58,218 bases of DNA, taken from the IMG/VR virus record IMGVR_UViG_3300025138_000046, positions 1-58,218 of that record; one strand, written 5' to 3'. The position numbers and the translations under genes are program-made. The notes beneath the pieces are model-generated. The model saw only the letters and a program-made list of their open reading frames with translations. It was not told where the DNA came from and did no database searches. This DNA comes from a virus. This document shows positions 29,310-37,500 of this stretch, piece by piece (positions within the stretch are counted from its first letter, which is position 1; each line of letters opens with the position of its first letter).

Positions 29310-29470
29310 TACGCTTCTCCTTTTACTAGAGTATATATACCCCACGCCAAACCTGCCCATGCTACTAGTTTAGCAATACCGCCAAACAACACGACTGAGC
29401 CGCATACCACGATGAGTGACACCCCATCCAAGGAAGTTCTTTCTTTGATTCTATCTTTTATCCAATTCAT
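29309..29470 (-). CDS. Small conserved membrane protein (53 aa)
   Basis: A 53-residue protein, MNWIKDRIKERTSLDGVSLI then VVCGSVVLFGGIAKLVAWAG. A basic amphipathic N-terminus is followed by one or two transmembrane helices. I recognise the WIKDRxKERTxxDGVSLI start from many marine phages; function unknown. The SD GGAGAAAAAT precedes ATG 29470, and the TAG overlaps the next GTG. Confidence 0.68.
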   Translation of the reverse strand: MNWIKDRIKERTSLDGVSLIVVCGSVVLFGGIAKLVAWAGLAWGIYTLVKGEA

Positions 29471-29479
29471 ATTTTTCTC

Positions 29480-30868
29480 CTATACTTTGAATTCCGCAAA
29501 CGTATCTTTATTTTCTCTATCTCCCCACGTTGCGATTGGTTTATCGGGGATACTCATATCTGACATTATATCAGATTGAGCTGATTCTTCTACATCGTAC
29601 AATTTCATTCTTGCACGATCAATACCGACCACAAATCTTTTATATTTCGTCGGATCGTTATATCTGTTTTTAAGTTGTTTAACCATAACTTGGTTTAGTT
29701 CATCTAATTCTTCTGTTGCAATAAGAGCAAACATTAAATCAGCCGTGGCAGGTAATCCAAAAGATTCTGAAGTATCTTCTAGTCCTACATCAGTATTACT
29801 AAAGCCGGATCTTGTCGTTTGAGTTGCTGTCATAATTGGAACATTAAACTCAATTGCCAAACCACGTAATTCTTCAGCAATAGCTTTTATGTAAGTGTAA
29901 CTATTTATACTTCCACCCATTGCTTTCATACGAGAAGATGAACATATGTTCAGGTAATCTATGTATATGATATTAGGTTCAAACTTCTTCTTCATCTTTA
30001 ATTCATTTAATAATGCCCTGAAATGGCCGGAATGTGCAGCACCAGTAGGATACTCTTTAATAAGTAACTTGCCGATAGTGCCTTTTGCTATTTTTTGTAT
30101 TTTTTCAGCAAACACATTTTTAGGTAACGATTCAAGTTGTTGAATAGGTAGATCCATTAGATTCGCATCAATACGTTCAGCGATTCTTTCTTCTGCCATT
30201 TCCATTGTAATATATAGAACATTCTTACCTTGTTGTAATACTGAAGCTGCATTGTGACACATGAATAATGATTTACCAACACCAGTACCAGCCAAACACA
30301 CATTAAGAGTTTTATTTGGAATGCCGCCTTTAGTAATCTTATTAAAGTATTCAAGATCCCAGGGAATTCTTTCTTCTGTTTTATTGTAAAAATCAAAACG
30401 AGCATCGGAATCATCAATGTAATCATGACCAATTGCTTGATCAAATGAAACTCCTAATGCAGTAGATAATATCTCGGGGATTGCACCTTCGCTTTTTTCT
30501 TCATCTTTACCATCAATAATGCCAATTGACTCCATAATAGCAATATAGACCGCTCTATCTTTGCACCACTTCTCAGTTTCGTTTATAAGGTAATCAGTGT
30601 CTAAATCAGTTTGTGTATTAATCTCGTTAATTAACATCGAAGACTGATTTAATATGTCGTCTGGTGCTGAAACTTTTTGTAGCTCAATATCTAATACTCT
30701 ACCTGTTGGTAGTTTATTATGTGTTGCTACGAATCCTACAATCAAATCGAATACTACTTTATGACAACCTTCGAAATAATCTTTCTGAAGGTATGGTATT
30801 ACGCGACGGCAGTATTCTTCGTTATTTAGTAGATGACTTAGTACGTGTGTTGGTATCTCGTTCTGCAA
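29480..30868 (-). CDS. 41: Replicative DNA helicase (T4 gp41, DnaB family)
   Basis: A 462-residue DnaB-type helicase that unwinds DNA ahead of gp43. Walker A is AGTGVGKS (residues 193-200); then YITMEMAEERIAERIDANL (H1a region), Walker B-like IIYIDYLNICSS and TATQTTRSGF (H3/H4). The N-terminal ~150 residues form the primase-interacting domain. Length matches T4 gp41 (475). Its start overlaps the 109-aa gene by 47 nt. Confidence 0.92.
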   Translation of the reverse strand: MQNEIPTHVLSHLLNNEEYCRRVIPYLQKDYFEGCHKVVFDLIVGFVATHNKLPTGRVLDIELQKVSAPDDILNQSSMLINEINTQTDLDTDYLINETEKWCKDRAVYIAIMESIGIIDGKDEEKSEGAIPEILSTALGVSFDQAIGHDYIDDSDARFDFYNKTEERIPWDLEYFNKITKGGIPNKTLNVCLAGTGVGKSLFMCHNAASVLQQGKNVLYITMEMAEERIAERIDANLMDLPIQQLESLPKNVFAEKIQKIAKGTIGKLLIKEYPTGAAHSGHFRALLNELKMKKKFEPNIIYIDYLNICSSSRMKAMGGSINSYTYIKAIAEELRGLAIEFNVPIMTATQTTRSGFSNTDVGLEDTSESFGLPATADLMFALIATEELDELNQVMVKQLKNRYNDPTKYKRFVVGIDRARMKLYDVEESAQSDIMSDMSIPDKPIATWGDRENKDTFAEFKV

Positions 30869-31151
30869 GTTTTGTTGTCCCTTCGTTAATAATATGTGTT
30901 AATAAATCGCCGAGATAATTATTAAATTTCTCGTCTTCTTTCAATGTGTCGTGGTCAAAATCACCTGGATCGTTAATGTTATAAGTAAATGACAAAGTTG
31001 CCATATCTAGCTCCGGAGATTCTTTAATAGAAACTGTTCCATAAATAAACCTTACTCCATCATAAGGAGAATTCTCATTTAAATGTATAGCATAAAAGTC
31101 CGATTCTGGGTGTTCTACAGTTATATAATGATTATCCATATTTTTTATCAT
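30822..31151 (-). CDS. Conserved hypothetical between uvsX and gene 41
   Basis: A 109-residue acidic protein (MIKNMDNHYITVEHPESDFYAI..., FIYGTVSIKESPELDMATLSFTYNI). It resembles a family always found between uvsX and the helicase in marine T4-like phages; role unknown, presumably in replication or recombination. The ATG overlaps the uvsX stop (ATGA). A second ATG at 31139 is possible. Confidence 0.62.
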   Translation of the reverse strand: MIKNMDNHYITVEHPESDFYAIHLNENSPYDGVRFIYGTVSIKESPELDMATLSFTYNINDPGDFDHDTLKEDEKFNNYLGDLLTHIINEGTTKLAERDTNTRTKSSTK

Positions 31152-32200
31152 TGTTCTTGCTCTATATCTAATTCTACGTCTAATAATGGTTTATGTCCTA
31201 TTTGGTAGTGGCCAATTAAGAACTCTTTAAAGTTGGTAGTTTCAAATATTGGTTTCCAGAAATCCTCGTTTAGCGTATCTTTCTCTCTTACCTTCGGCTG
31301 AACAAGTTCACCAGTTTCCATGTCTACTCTACAATACCAACCTACATTTGGTTTTTGAACATATCCACCAGCTAATGCTACATCTAGTAGTCCAGAGTAT
31401 GGCGCGATGCCTCCTTCCCATGTTACTGTAATTGGAATCTTAGATTTTTCTTTTACAAATCTAGACTTTTCTACATTGATTACAAAATTGTAACCTTTAA
31501 TTTCTGTACCAGTCTTTTGTTGCTGTCTTCCGATAATCCAAATGTTATCTGCTGAATAATAAATACCAGTACCACCTGAAACAATCGCTTTAGGAAATAA
31601 TCCGATTTCTTGATACGTATGATTAACAGCAAGCAAAGGAATATTCTTCATAGCCAGATAAGGAGTGACCATTCTGAATAGACCTTTAAGTGCTTTAGCT
31701 CTTGACATGTCAGCAACTGACTTTTCGTTCAGCGCATCTTCTAATTCTTTCTTAGAAGCTAAGTTACCAATAGAATCTATAACAACAATAACTTTGTCGT
31801 TACGATCTAAATTTTCTAATTGGCCAACAATATCAAATTTTAATTGTTCGACATCTGTTATTGGAGTGTGTAATACTCGTTGCGTATCTATACCAAAAGA
31901 TTCAAAGTATGATTGAGGTGAACCGAATTCAGAATCATAAAATAACAATACTGCATCGCTATGTTCTTTTAGATATGCACCTGCCATTAATAACGCAAAT
32001 GAAGTTTTAAAATGCTTCGATGGGCCTGCTAGTACAGTTAAACCTGGACTTAAGCCTCCATCGGGATCTCCAGATAACGCAACGTTTATCATTGGTACTT
32101 CTGTTGCAGTCATTTCTTTTTCGCTAAAGAACACTGAATCTGCTAATATGTCCGATGTTTTAATTTTCGAATTCTTTTTTAGTTTATCCATCACTGACAT
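31148..32200 (-). CDS. uvsX: UvsX recombinase (RecA family)
   Basis: A 350-residue strand-exchange ATPase. Walker A is GPSKHFKTS (residues 59-67), Walker B VIVVIDSIGNLA (~138-149), and the VNHTYQE motif (~194-200) is the Gln-switch region. The N-terminal ~40 residues carry the polymerisation motif, and the C-terminal acidic tail (DVELDIEQEQ) is typical. UvsX drives recombination-dependent replication with UvsY. Coupled to bS21. Confidence 0.93.
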   Translation of the reverse strand: MSVMDKLKKNSKIKTSDILADSVFFSEKEMTATEVPMINVALSGDPDGGLSPGLTVLAGPSKHFKTSFALLMAGAYLKEHSDAVLLFYDSEFGSPQSYFESFGIDTQRVLHTPITDVEQLKFDIVGQLENLDRNDKVIVVIDSIGNLASKKELEDALNEKSVADMSRAKALKGLFRMVTPYLAMKNIPLLAVNHTYQEIGLFPKAIVSGGTGIYYSADNIWIIGRQQQKTGTEIKGYNFVINVEKSRFVKEKSKIPITVTWEGGIAPYSGLLDVALAGGYVQKPNVGWYCRVDMETGELVQPKVREKDTLNEDFWKPIFETTNFKEFLIGHYQIGHKPLLDVELDIEQEQ

Positions 32201-32478
32201 TATCTTTTTCTCCTTCCGAATTGTGTTTGTTCCATAGACCTTAATTGTCTTTTATGGCGCGATATAGCTTCGGCTTTTTTACGCTTACGCTTTGCTGTTG
32301 GCTTTTCGTAGAATTCTTTTTTACGGACATCTTGTAAGATACCTGCAGCTTCTACAGCCTTTTTAAACTTTCGTAAAGCAACATCAAACGGCATATCTTG
32401 TGGCGGACGATCGTCACGTTTTCCTTTCCGATTTTTGTTAAACTTTCTTGGTTGTGCTTTTAAATTAATACTTGGCAT
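32200..32478 (-). CDS. rpsU: Ribosomal protein bS21 homologue
   Basis: A 92-residue very basic protein whose centre matches bS21: [42 protein letters not shown] in positions ~30-71, with the conserved RKFKK, LxDVRKxExYEKPxxKRKRK pattern. bS21 sits near the anti-Shine-Dalgarno on the 30S subunit, so a phage version could replace the host protein and bias initiation. Phage bS21 genes are known in marine viruses. It has an extra N-terminal basic extension ([18 protein letters not shown]). First gene of the P8 unit. Confidence 0.9.
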   Translation of the reverse strand: MPSINLKAQPRKFNKNRKGKRDDRPPQDMPFDVALRKFKKAVEAAGILQDVRKKEFYEKPTAKRKRKKAEAISRHKRQLRSMEQTQFGRRKR

Positions 32479-32509
32479 AGTTCCTCTTCTTTTATTTTGT
32501 ATATGGTAT

Positions 32510-32538
32510 ATTATAACATGAAATCTGTCAATTGTACA
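32510..32538 (-). promoter_or_regulatory. Early promoter P8
   Basis: Minus strand: TGTACA, 17 bp, extended TGT, TATAAT, overlapping the last codons of the upstream SGNH-like gene. It drives bS21, uvsX, gene 41 and thyX. Confidence 0.83.
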
Positions 32539-33464
32539 CAGTTAATTGCCCAATTTTTTCTTCGATAACATTCTGGTGATAGATGCACCGAAGAGACACT
32601 TTCCATTTTGTCTTTGGCGTATTGCTCACTATTCATAGTAAGCCATTCTTCAGGGTATTTGACTCGCGTCATACCCAGTTCATCCATGCAAGATATCCAT
32701 TCAGATAAGGCTTGCATTCTTTCTTCTCGGGATCCCCAAAAAGGCTGGCCTTTATAATAGCCAGTTTTTGGCAATTTACGCTCTTCAAACTCAATGGGCC
32801 ATGGAGTAGAATACTCTACCTTTATACCCTTTTGCTCTAGTTCATCACCAAATTTTTTCCATGATTGTAACATAGGCTTTATATCAGCCTTTAGTCTGCA
32901 AACATGATGTCTAATATCTATATTTCCGAATGACATAGTAATACCCCTTGGAAAACATTCTTCTATATGCTGTATAACATATTCAAAATCTGTTTTTATT
33001 TGACCATTAAGAGTTAAGCCATCCGTTTTAATTACAAGTGAATTTTCTTTTGCGTATGCTGCAGTATGTGAGTCGCCTATTGTTAACCATTTGATATCTA
33101 CAATATCTGTAGATTTTAATCTTTTTGCAGTTTTACATTTCTCAGTTACTTTATCGCACCAATCTTTATCGGTAACATCTTTACGTTTCTTTAGCATTTC
33201 GCCATAGTCAGGCATATCGATGTCTAATGAATATATTACTTTAGCTTCTAAAAAGTTATTTATTCTATCTTTTAATTCATCATTGAATCCTGAAAATAAA
33301 TTTAGAGATCCACCGAAGTTTACTCCATGATCTAAATATAATACTTCGACATAATCTCCGTTATGATTAATGTCAACTCCAAGGTTTTCTGACCAGGTTC
33401 TAGCCCACCCAAAACCGTGGCTATTTTTTTTCTTTGGTATTTTATTAAATGTTCCTGTTATCAT
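32511..33464 (-). CDS. SGNH-hydrolase-like protein
   Basis: A 317-residue protein with SGNH/GDSL-type blocks: block [12 protein letters not shown] (~127-137, putative Ser), block [14 protein letters not shown] (~178-188, FGxIDxRxH type) and block [10 protein letters not shown] (~294-302). The Pro-rich [13 protein letters not shown] segment also fits. The expected Asp of the DxxH block appears to be Ser, so activity may differ. This gene is coupled to the PLP enzyme and overlaps promoter P8 at its end. A role in trimming a base modification or a glycan is inference. Confidence 0.6.
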   Translation of the reverse strand: MITGTFNKIPKKKNSHGFGWARTWSENLGVDINHNGDYVEVLYLDHGVNFGGSLNLFSGFNDELKDRINNFLEAKVIYSLDIDMPDYGEMLKKRKDVTDKDWCDKVTEKCKTAKRLKSTDIVDIKWLTIGDSHTAAYAKENSLVIKTDGLTLNGQIKTDFEYVIQHIEECFPRGITMSFGNIDIRHHVCRLKADIKPMLQSWKKFGDELEQKGIKVEYSTPWPIEFEERKLPKTGYYKGQPFWGSREERMQALSEWISCMDELGMTRVKYPEEWLTMNSEQYAKDKMESVSSVHLSPECYRRKNWAINCVQLTDFML

Positions 33465-34336
33465 AAATTTTTATCCCAGTCTCTATAACTATCAATTGTT
33501 TCATATATCATTTCATTATCTAATGTAGGCTCTGGCCCAACATTCCAAAATAAAATATCTCTTCCTGTATTTTTTGGTATGTACTTCCACACCTTTCCGT
33601 CATATGTGTCGATACACGGGAATGGTGGAAGGTTCTCTGTTTTTTCTGAAGCCATGAATTGTTTAGGTTCACTTATAACAGCAGCCCTTCCTAATTCTCC
33701 AGCTTTCATGTTTCTAGACACTGCAACAGATGTAAATTTTGCATTTGGCCATGCAATCTGAAGCGCTCTGGTTAGCACACCTGTAGAAGTGGCTACATAA
33801 ACTTCGTTTGGTGCGCGTAGGGCACTCGCAACCTTCACCATTCCAGCAGTAACCATCTCATGTTTTAAACCTAATGGTACGAAATAATATCCGTTTTTTC
33901 TTGCATCTTCTAAGGCTATTTTGTTTAAATTTGGCATTGCTGCTATTCTATGGAAACTAACATCGGCTCCTTGCTCAATACAACAAGCTTGATGATGAGA
34001 TATTCTCTTGCTAGATGGCATGTATAGCCTTACTTTTTTGTTATGTCTTTTAGCGGCATCTAATATACTCACACCAGCTAAACCGGTTCGTGGTTGAACA
34101 TATGCGATTGTTTCTTCCTTAATAGTACTTATTAAACAATCTCCACCTCTAGTTTTAGACCCTACAATTAAGTCATCTCTAATAACTCTAATACCGTCAT
34201 GTATAACCTCGACTGGAGCTGGATTTGGATCTTCCCAATTCTTGGCTAATTCTAAATAATATTCCTTAGCTTCCTCCGGTTGCATTAGTCCGATGTCTTT
34301 ATTGAATCCGTCTTCTACGTGATTATTATGAGGCAT
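33461..34336 (-). CDS. PLP-dependent enzyme, fold type II (ACC deaminase/tryptophan synthase beta-like)
   Basis: A 291-residue PLP enzyme of fold type II. The presumed Schiff-base Lys is in RDDLIVGSKTRGGD (~53-66), followed by the YVQPRTGLAGVSILDAAKRH segment (~80-99) and a Gly-rich phosphate-binding VYVATSTGVLTRALQ (~175-189). FWNVGPEP near the C-terminus resembles homologues in phage base-hypermodification clusters, where PLP enzymes decarboxylate or remodel amino acids attached to pyrimidines. Context agrees: neighbours are a possible amino acid:DNA transferase and a hydroxymethylase-like enzyme. Start at 34336 with SD AAGGAT. Confidence 0.72.
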   Translation of the reverse strand: MPHNNHVEDGFNKDIGLMQPEEAKEYYLELAKNWEDPNPAPVEVIHDGIRVIRDDLIVGSKTRGGDCLISTIKEETIAYVQPRTGLAGVSILDAAKRHNKKVRLYMPSSKRISHHQACCIEQGADVSFHRIAAMPNLNKIALEDARKNGYYFVPLGLKHEMVTAGMVKVASALRAPNEVYVATSTGVLTRALQIAWPNAKFTSVAVSRNMKAGELGRAAVISEPKQFMASEKTENLPPFPCIDTYDGKVWKYIPKNTGRDILFWNVGPEPTLDNEMIYETIDSYRDWDKNL

Positions 34337-35501
34337 TGCGTATATCCTTATCCATCATCAAATGTTGTACCATAGCCTTATAATCATTTGCTGTTAAATT
34401 ATTATCGTCTAACACTTTTAAATCTGAAGGATGTGATTTCATTCCATTGAACGTTTCTATTAAACCAAGTTCTAACATTGGTTTTTGTCTACCTCTCGGG
34501 TGATCTTTAATGTCGCTACTAGACCATAGGTTATCATAATCAAGATGAGCATAATCATTACCAGGTCTGACATAATTTTCTACCCATCTAATGTAGTCAC
34601 AACAAACATCTTCTGCATTATAAGGAACACTTCCAGTGTCACTATAAATTTGCATCATAACTTCATCTAAAAAATCTTCTTTCTTTAATTTATTATTGTT
34701 GATTCCTAAATATGAGATGCATTCAACCGCATTAGTTCCGTAATAAAACATACTCTCAGTATTAACCAAATGTGGAAACCAATCTGCTATATCAGCTACG
34801 ACTGCAGCATATTGAAATGCGTATCGTCTTAAACCGTTTTCAACATTCCATTTTAACATGAATTCACCAACTTCTCTAAGATCTTTTTTGCCTGGAATAG
34901 CCAAGAAGTGAGATAATTTTTTTGCCAGTATCGGAGCATATTCACATAAGAAATAGTCTCCGCCCTTTTTATAATCAGATGTTGGTTTTGGAAATGCTGG
35001 GAATTGATATCCAATTGAAGTATAAAATGGCTTTCCTAATTTACCTTCAGCTTTAATAATCTTTTTCATATCGTTAATGTCTTCAGCTAGGTGTAGCTTA
35101 AACAATAGCGTATTGTGATATCCAGAAGGCTTGGTTCCGTAATTAATCGCAGAGCCCGTAACTCTATGTAGAATAAACAAATATAACCAAGTTTCTAATG
35201 AATGTGTTTTTCCAGTCCAGTTTTTTGCAACAAGCTCTCTTTGTGCTGTTGCCTGGCCAGCTTGCATTCTGTCCCAATACGGATGTTTATCAGTCCAACC
35301 ATAAAATATATCGTTAATAATCTGAGAAAATCCGGCATATTTACGCTCGACTACATCATATAGCTCAACGTTTTCCATTAGATCATCATTCATACAGCTT
35401 TCCATATGAGGCATGAAATTAGGAACATTACACTTTATCTGTTGATCTTTAGCCAACTCAAAGTACTTTAAAAAATCGTAATAGTATTCAGTTTTTTTCA
35501 T
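34326..35501 (-). CDS. Possible amino acid:DNA transferase (aGPT-Pplase-like)
   Basis: A 391-residue protein with recurrent motifs LYLFILHRVTGSAINYGTKP (~104-123), GYHNTLLFKL (~125-134), YNAEDVCCDYIRWVENYVRPG (~295-315), and HPRGRQKPMLELGLIETFNG (~337-356). These resemble, to my memory, alpha-glutamyl/putrescinyl-thymine pyrophosphorylase-like proteins of phages with hypermodified pyrimidines, in which a phosphorylated hydroxymethyl base is replaced by an amino acid or amine. I cannot verify the family without a search. It overlaps the PLP gene by 11 nt. Confidence 0.5.
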   Translation of the reverse strand: MKKTEYYYDFLKYFELAKDQQIKCNVPNFMPHMESCMNDDLMENVELYDVVERKYAGFSQIINDIFYGWTDKHPYWDRMQAGQATAQRELVAKNWTGKTHSLETWLYLFILHRVTGSAINYGTKPSGYHNTLLFKLHLAEDINDMKKIIKAEGKLGKPFYTSIGYQFPAFPKPTSDYKKGGDYFLCEYAPILAKKLSHFLAIPGKKDLREVGEFMLKWNVENGLRRYAFQYAAVVADIADWFPHLVNTESMFYYGTNAVECISYLGINNNKLKKEDFLDEVMMQIYSDTGSVPYNAEDVCCDYIRWVENYVRPGNDYAHLDYDNLWSSSDIKDHPRGRQKPMLELGLIETFNGMKSHPSDLKVLDDNNLTANDYKAMVQHLMMDKDIRNAS

Positions 35502-35785
35502 AATATAGTAAACAGATTCCTTAGCAAAAATAATAAACCTACGCCATTAAGTAAAATAAGCGCGCGATCTTGCCAGATAATAGATACCCACAGCCAAAGG
35601 GAAATACCTGTAGCCGATAATACAACATCGTAATATTGATATCCGTCAATGCCTCTAATTGACATTGCACTTAATACAAAAACCGATGCGATCCATTTAA
35701 TGTACCAATCTAATGTATATTTCGGTGTAGCACTTTTAAATATTCGCTTACTGTTTTTGATTTCGTTCGGATCAAAATCTGCCAT
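35498..35785 (-). CDS. Conserved small membrane protein
   Basis: A 95-residue protein, MADFDPNEIKNSKRIFKSAT then PKYTLDWYIKWIASVFVLSA and two or three further transmembrane segments ending LFLLRNLFTIL. I recognise this family (remembered as DUF6552) in marine phages with a KRIFKSATPKYTLDWYIKW signature; function unknown. The start at 35785 is just past the upstream stop. Confidence 0.65.
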   Translation of the reverse strand: MADFDPNEIKNSKRIFKSATPKYTLDWYIKWIASVFVLSAMSIRGIDGYQYYDVVLSATGISLWLWVSIIWQDRALILLNGVGLLFLLRNLFTIL

Positions 35786-35786
35786 A

Positions 35787-35987
35787 CTATTCATCGCTAT
35801 GTAATGTTTTATGTTTTTCGTTACGTTCATATTTGCTTTTGTCTTTGTGAACTTTAGTAGAACCGTGATCTGGTGTAGTCTTTCTCACTTTAGGTTTACC
35901 AAATATAGCATCCCAATTATCTCTACCTTGCTTAGATAGGGATTTTGATCGTATACTATCTCCAGTTATATCGTTTTTAGTTACCAT
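35787..35987 (-). CDS. Small basic conserved protein (66 aa)
   Basis: A 66-residue protein, MVTKNDITGDSIRSKSLSKQ then GRDNWDAIFGKPKVRK, with a basic tail. The start NDITGDxIxSKxxSxxxRDNxDxIFGK is a pattern I recognise in many phages, no function known. Probably disordered. Third gene after the tRNA. Confidence 0.62.
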   Translation of the reverse strand: MVTKNDITGDSIRSKSLSKQGRDNWDAIFGKPKVRKTTPDHGSTKVHKDKSKYERNEKHKTLHSDE

Positions 35988-35999
35988 AATATTACTTAA

Positions 36000-36278
36000 T
36001 TAAATTCCAACTTGATACATTGGTAGGTCAATTGGTAATTCTAGTTGCAATTCCTTTTCAGCACAACTAGAACATTTAACTTCAGCTCCGTCAATAAGAA
36101 TATCAACCTTTTTAAAAAATAGACATCCTTCTGAATTGGTTGTTAACAAAAATGTATCACCAATATTAAATGGAGTTTGGTTGATTTTTAATAGACAGTT
36201 TGGTTCTAGTTTACTGTCTACATCTGTAAAAGTTAATCCTGCTTGGTTCATTTCAAATTTGTAATCTACATATAACAT
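36000..36278 (-). CDS. Small protein with CSSC motif (92 aa)
   Basis: A 92-residue mostly beta protein (MLYVDYKFEMNQAGLTFTDV..., with FNIGDTFLLTTNSEGCLFFKKVD). The CSSC at ~69-72 may be redox-active or bind metal. SD GAGGAAAGAAAA precedes ATG 36278. Similar short proteins with the M(L/Y)VDYK(F/W)E start occur in other T4-like marine phages, role unknown. Confidence 0.58.
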   Translation of the reverse strand: MLYVDYKFEMNQAGLTFTDVDSKLEPNCLLKINQTPFNIGDTFLLTTNSEGCLFFKKVDILIDGAEVKCSSCAEKELQLELPIDLPMYQVGI

Positions 36279-36296
36279 TTTTCTTTCCTCTTTTTT

Positions 36297-36373
36297 TGGC
36301 GCGTCCTGGAGGATTCGAACCTCCGACCTACGGCTTAGAAGGCCGTTGCTCTATCCAGCTGAGCTAAGAACGC
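36297..36373 (-). tRNA. tRNA-Arg (anticodon UCU)
   Basis: The minus strand folds into a complete cloverleaf: acceptor GCGTTCT/AGGACGC, D-arm TAGCTCAGCTGGATAGAGCA, anticodon stem CGGCC/..., loop CTTCTAA with anticodon TCT, T-loop GGTTCGAATCC. The CCA end is encoded after discriminator G. It reads AGA, an Arg codon favoured in AT-rich DNA, so it probably supports phage codon use. It lies within an early operon between protein genes. Confidence 0.97.
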
Positions 36374-36380
36374 TTCATTC

Positions 36381-36842
36381 TTAGTCTATGAAGTCATAAG
36401 TTATACCGGCTTCGGTAAACAGCTTTTTAGTTAACTCTGTTGATTCAACCCACCTTTCTGGCATTGAATCGTCAATTTCTTTTGTTACTACTCTGGTTAC
36501 TCCAACTTGTATAATGCCTTTAGCGCATTCTGAACAAACCGGTAATCCGTGTATATACAATGTTGCACCGTCTAGTGATGTTCCATTATATGTCGCATTG
36601 TAAATACAATTCATTTCCGCATGTACTACATGTTGATATTTAGTAACTTTATTTTGATACATAGTATCGCTATCAGATATTCCACGTGGAAATCCATTGT
36701 AACCCTGGGCTAAAACTTGCCCCTTAGATCCTACTGCAATTGCTCCTACTTTTCTTGATGGGTCTTTTGACCACAACGCAATGTGTTGGGCCAAAGCTAT
36801 ATATCTTTTATCCCATTTGTAAATTTTAGTTGATTCCCACAT
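36381..36842 (-). CDS. dCMP deaminase
   Basis: A 153-residue zinc deaminase converting dCMP to dUMP. Zinc ligands are visible: His74 and catalytic Glu76 in HAEMN, and Cys103 and Cys106 in PVCSECA. The NGFPRGISD motif (~49-57) and SKDPSRKVGAIAV are typical of the dCMP deaminase family. It adjoins the ThyA-family enzyme, so its product, or hydroxymethylated substrate, could be channelled to nucleotide modification. One base separates the two genes. Confidence 0.92.
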   Translation of the reverse strand: MWESTKIYKWDKRYIALAQHIALWSKDPSRKVGAIAVGSKGQVLAQGYNGFPRGISDSDTMYQNKVTKYQHVVHAEMNCIYNATYNGTSLDGATLYIHGLPVCSECAKGIIQVGVTRVVTKEIDDSMPERWVESTELTKKLFTEAGITYDFID

Positions 36843-36843
36843 A

Positions 36844-37500
36844 TTATACTACTAAATCAAAATGACGTTCGTAAACGTGTAGGTTTTGTACTTGCCAATG
36901 GATTTGACCAACGTCAACTCCGAGCTCATCGGCTAATTCCCCAAGAACATATTCTTGCCAAGCATAATCATTGCGGTAACCAAATATTACATCATTAGAT
37001 CTCATTTGAACTACACATTCTAATACATCGTCTCGTATATAATACGTAACTGCATTAGTGCATATAAAATCGTTCTTTTCATTTTCATACCACTCGTGCC
37101 AAATAGAAGGTCTTTGATATACCATACTAGCTCTACGCGAATCTCTATTTCTAGTAAGTTCTAGTACAACTTGTTCAAATTGATTATGATACTTTTCACT
37201 GAAAATTAAGTGTCCGTAATTTGAATTAATTTCGCCATGATCATTAGCAGTCATTTTCCATGCTTCCGGTGGTTCACGCTCACCACGATAAATATCGTTA
37301 ATATTTGTAGATTGATGTATATACCAATCTATTTCAGCGTCGATGTAATGTTTGTTGGGTTTGCCAAAAATAGCAGGTTCGTCAGCAACAAAGGATGCAC
37401 CGATTAACTCAATAGTTTTACCGCCATTTCTGTCTTCGGTAAACATTTTGTTTAAAAGTCTGGCTTTAAATAAACCTCGAATTTCGCTTATACTATTCAT
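36844..37500 (-). CDS. ThyA-family enzyme, probable dCMP (or dUMP) hydroxymethylase
   Basis: A 218-residue ThyA-family protein. Conserved positions include Glu56 (AEIDWYI), the Arg pair 122-123 (SRRAS), Tyr95 (NSNYGH), Cys147 (DFICTNAVTYYI, nucleophile), and QMRSNDVIFGYRND (165-178). Position 178 aligns with the Asn of thymidylate synthase (Asn177 in E. coli) but is Asp here. In T4 gene 42 and related enzymes this Asn-to-Asp change switches pyrimidine preference to dCMP and accompanies hydroxymethylation. Since ThyX also exists, this is likely not a dTMP synthase. It is shorter than E. coli ThyA (264). Coupled to the dNTP hydrolase gene. Confidence 0.78.
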   Translation of the reverse strand: MNSISEIRGLFKARLLNKMFTEDRNGGKTIELIGASFVADEPAIFGKPNKHYIDAEIDWYIHQSTNINDIYRGEREPPEAWKMTANDHGEINSNYGHLIFSEKYHNQFEQVVLELTRNRDSRRASMVYQRPSIWHEWYENEKNDFICTNAVTYYIRDDVLECVVQMRSNDVIFGYRNDYAWQEYVLGELADELGVDVGQIHWQVQNLHVYERHFDLVV

